Assembly (NCBI GenBank): GCA_903932565.1
Contig: CAIZGQ010000870.1
Coordinates: 1-7,248, forward strand
Direction of reading: 5' to 3'
Source: an uncultured Hyphomicrobiales bacterium
Lineage (GTDB): Bacteria; Pseudomonadota; Alphaproteobacteria; Rhizobiales; Beijerinckiaceae
Length of the DNA stretch: 7,248 bases
Part shown: positions 6,232 through 7,248 of the stretch, piece after piece
Layout: each line of letters begins with the position of its first letter
Position numbering within the stretch: position 1 is the stretch's first letter
Program-made: the position numbers and the translations under genes
The notes under the pieces: model-generated
The model's input: the letters and a program-made list of their open reading frames with translations, nothing else
The model's database searches: none
What the model was told of the DNA's origin: nothing

Positions 6232-7008
6232 CTAGCGCTGGTCGAGTTGTGCCTGCAGCTCCTGGGCGAACCTCTGAATTCGCCGGGCGTTGCTGCCAAA
6301 ATCGTGGCGGCCCCATCTGGAGGCAGACCGCACGTCAATGCGCGTCTGGCCTGCCAGGGGGCGCAGGCGGATCGTCACGTCGTCGGCAAAACCCATGATC
6401 AGGGATTTGTCGAAGGCGTCGATATGGCCGAGGCCCGAACGACCACCGGGTGGCTGCTGTTGAACAATCGTCCAGCCCCGGCTTTCGACAGCTTTTCCCA
6501 CCAGCGCCCAGGCTTCGTCAGCGTCCAGATCGAGCACGATGGGCTGCACGTCGGGGTAGGCGCGGCGCTGTGCATCGCGGCTCTCGGCCGGGATTGTCTC
6601 ATGTCGCACACCCTTTCGGGCCGCGTCAGCGCGGGCTGAATTGAAGTAGGTCGGCGGATCAACAAGGTCGGTCGACACATCATTGATGATGGGTAGCCGA
6701 ACGGCCTGCACGGTGAGATATCCCGGCCAAGCCAGCAGCACGAAGGCCAGAAAGGCCCCACAAATCAATGCGCCTGTGCCGCGCCGCCCGGTCTTCCAGA
6801 TCACGACTGCGGCGGCGCCGGCTAACAGGAGCGCGATAAGGCTCATCAGGATCGCAGCGCCAAACACGGCGAGAATGGACGCAATATCGAGCGAGCCTAA
6901 TCGTGACAGGCCGATGGAGATGCCACCCAGTGCCAAGCCGAAAATGCCCAGCCGCCGACTCCATAGAGCCGCTGACGATACGGGTTCTTCAAGGATCAGC
7001 CGACGCAT
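6232..7008 (-). CDS. DUF1499 domain membrane protein
   Basis: This 258-residue protein has three predicted N-terminal membrane helices at about residues 18-37, 43-71 and 78-101. A soluble DUF1499 domain follows from about 105 to the end. Family-like blocks are LPIINDVSTDLVDPP (105-119), YPDVQPIVLD, a DAFDKSLIMGFADDVTIR strand-rich segment, and the well-kept DVRSASRWGRHDFGSNARRI near the C-terminus. No enzymatic function is established for the family that I know of, and I assign none. The hydrophobic N-terminus implies an inner-membrane protein with the domain on one side. The gene follows hrpB on the same strand after 97 bases, so co-transcription is possible. ATG 7008 has no recognisable Shine-Dalgarno sequence, which is odd beside its neighbours. 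Confidence 0.9.
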   Translation of the reverse strand: MRRLILEEPVSSAALWSRRLGIFGLALGGISIGLSRLGSLDIASILAVFGAAILMSLIALLLAGAAAVVIWKTGRRGTGALICGAFLAFVLLAWPGYLTVQAVRLPIINDVSTDLVDPPTYFNSARADAARKGVRHETIPAESRDAQRRAYPDVQPIVLDLDADEAWALVGKAVESRGWTIVQQQPPGGRSGLGHIDAFDKSLIMGFADDVTIRLRPLAGQTRIDVRSASRWGRHDFGSNARRIQRFAQELQAQLDQR

Positions 7009-7017
7009 GCGAGTGCC

Positions 7018-7042
7018 ATTATCAAAGGTGTTTGAAGCTTCA
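7018..7042 (-). promoter_or_regulatory. Candidate promoter and palindrome upstream of the DUF1499 gene
   Basis: On the minus strand GATAAT (7018-7023) resembles a -10 box only 9 bases before the ATG at 7008, which would give a transcript with almost no leader. Just upstream is the perfect 10-base palindrome TGAAGCTTCA (7033-7042), sitting in the would-be spacer where a repressor could bind. The -35 position (about 7041-7047) is a poor match, so promoter activity is uncertain. Confidence 0.3.
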
Positions 7043-7058
7043 CTTAAACAGGTTCTAG

Positions 7059-7078
7059 CCCTGCCACTTAGCGCAGGG
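7059..7078 (-). terminator. Weak stem-loop downstream of hrpB
   Basis: CCCTGC (7059-7064) pairs with GCAGGG (7073-7078) around an 8-base loop, 27 bases beyond the hrpB stop. No run of T follows on the minus strand, so it is at best a weak or factor-dependent terminator, or an RNA 3'-end structure. Confidence 0.25.
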
Positions 7079-7104
7079 AACGGTGTGTGGGAAGTACTGG
7101 CGGT

Positions 7105-7248
7105 TCAAGTGCCTCTTGGCTTGGCCCGCGTTGTTGGCAGGGCGCGGGCCGGGTCTTCGGGCCAGAGGTGGCGCGGGTATCGACCCTTGAGCTCCGAGCG
7201 CACTTCGGACCAGGATCCACGCCAGAACCCAGGCAAGTCGCGCGTGAT
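7105..7248 (-). CDS. hrpB: ATP-dependent helicase HrpB, C-terminal end only
   Basis: The last 47 codons and TGA of a gene entering from the right edge are visible on the minus strand. The translation starts ITRDLPGFWRGSW and continues SEVRSELKGRYPRHLWPEDP, ending in PTTRAKPRGT. This is the characteristic tail of HrpB, a DEAH/RHA-type helicase of about 800 residues whose C-terminal HrpB_C domain ends in a DL-GFW-GSW/Y-VR-GRYP-H-WPEDP-A-PT-R-K pattern. All helicase motifs lie outside the window. The match is short but distinctive. The role of HrpB in cells is poorly defined. Confidence 0.85.
   Translation of the reverse strand: MTRDLPGFWRGSWSEVRSELKGRYPRHLWPEDPARALPTTRAKPRGT

Noticed and set aside
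1..7248. A new defence or mobile system hidden in the window.
   Set aside because: All long frames are explained by housekeeping or metabolic families. I saw no integrase, transposase, toxin-antitoxin pair, long terminal repeats, tandem repeat array or change in base composition.

Overview
The window looks like an ordinary piece of an alphaproteobacterial chromosome. The DNA is GC-rich. The nearest resemblance I can name from memory of the protein families is Hyphomicrobiales-type bacteria: a DnaE2-type second polymerase, an MsrA with an N-terminal RKKTELP leader, a three-helix DUF1499 protein and HrpB. I cannot name a genus. I see no tRNA, rRNA, CRISPR array, insertion sequence, phage gene or obvious compositional break.

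Layout from left to right. (1) The C-terminal six-sevenths or so of dnaE2/imuC, the error-prone polymerase, on the + strand and cut by the left edge. (2) A minus-strand group converging on it. In transcription order this is eutC (ethanolamine ammonia-lyase small subunit), a hotdog acyl-CoA thioesterase whose ribosome binding site overlaps the eutC stop codon, and, after a 103-base gap, a class II aldolase-family protein resembling HCOMODA decarboxylases. (3) A 102-base divergent intergenic region, then a small + strand membrane protein gene of unknown function. (4) msrA, peptide methionine sulfoxide reductase, on the + strand with its own candidate promoter. (5) Converging on msrA, a minus-strand DUF1499 membrane protein gene. 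(6) At the right edge, the last 47 codons of hrpB, encoding an ATP-dependent helicase, also on the minus strand and upstream of the DUF1499 gene.

Functionally this is a patchwork: SOS mutagenesis, small-molecule catabolism, repair of oxidised protein, and RNA/DNA helicase. The only clear co-transcription unit is eutC plus the thioesterase gene. The most notable point is that eutC has no eutB beside it, although the enzyme needs both subunits and the two genes are normally adjacent. I did not find a convincing undescribed system. The findings are modest: the solitary eutC and its unusual partners, repeat patterns in three promoter-sized gaps, the unknown small membrane protein and a possibly leaderless DUF1499 transcript.
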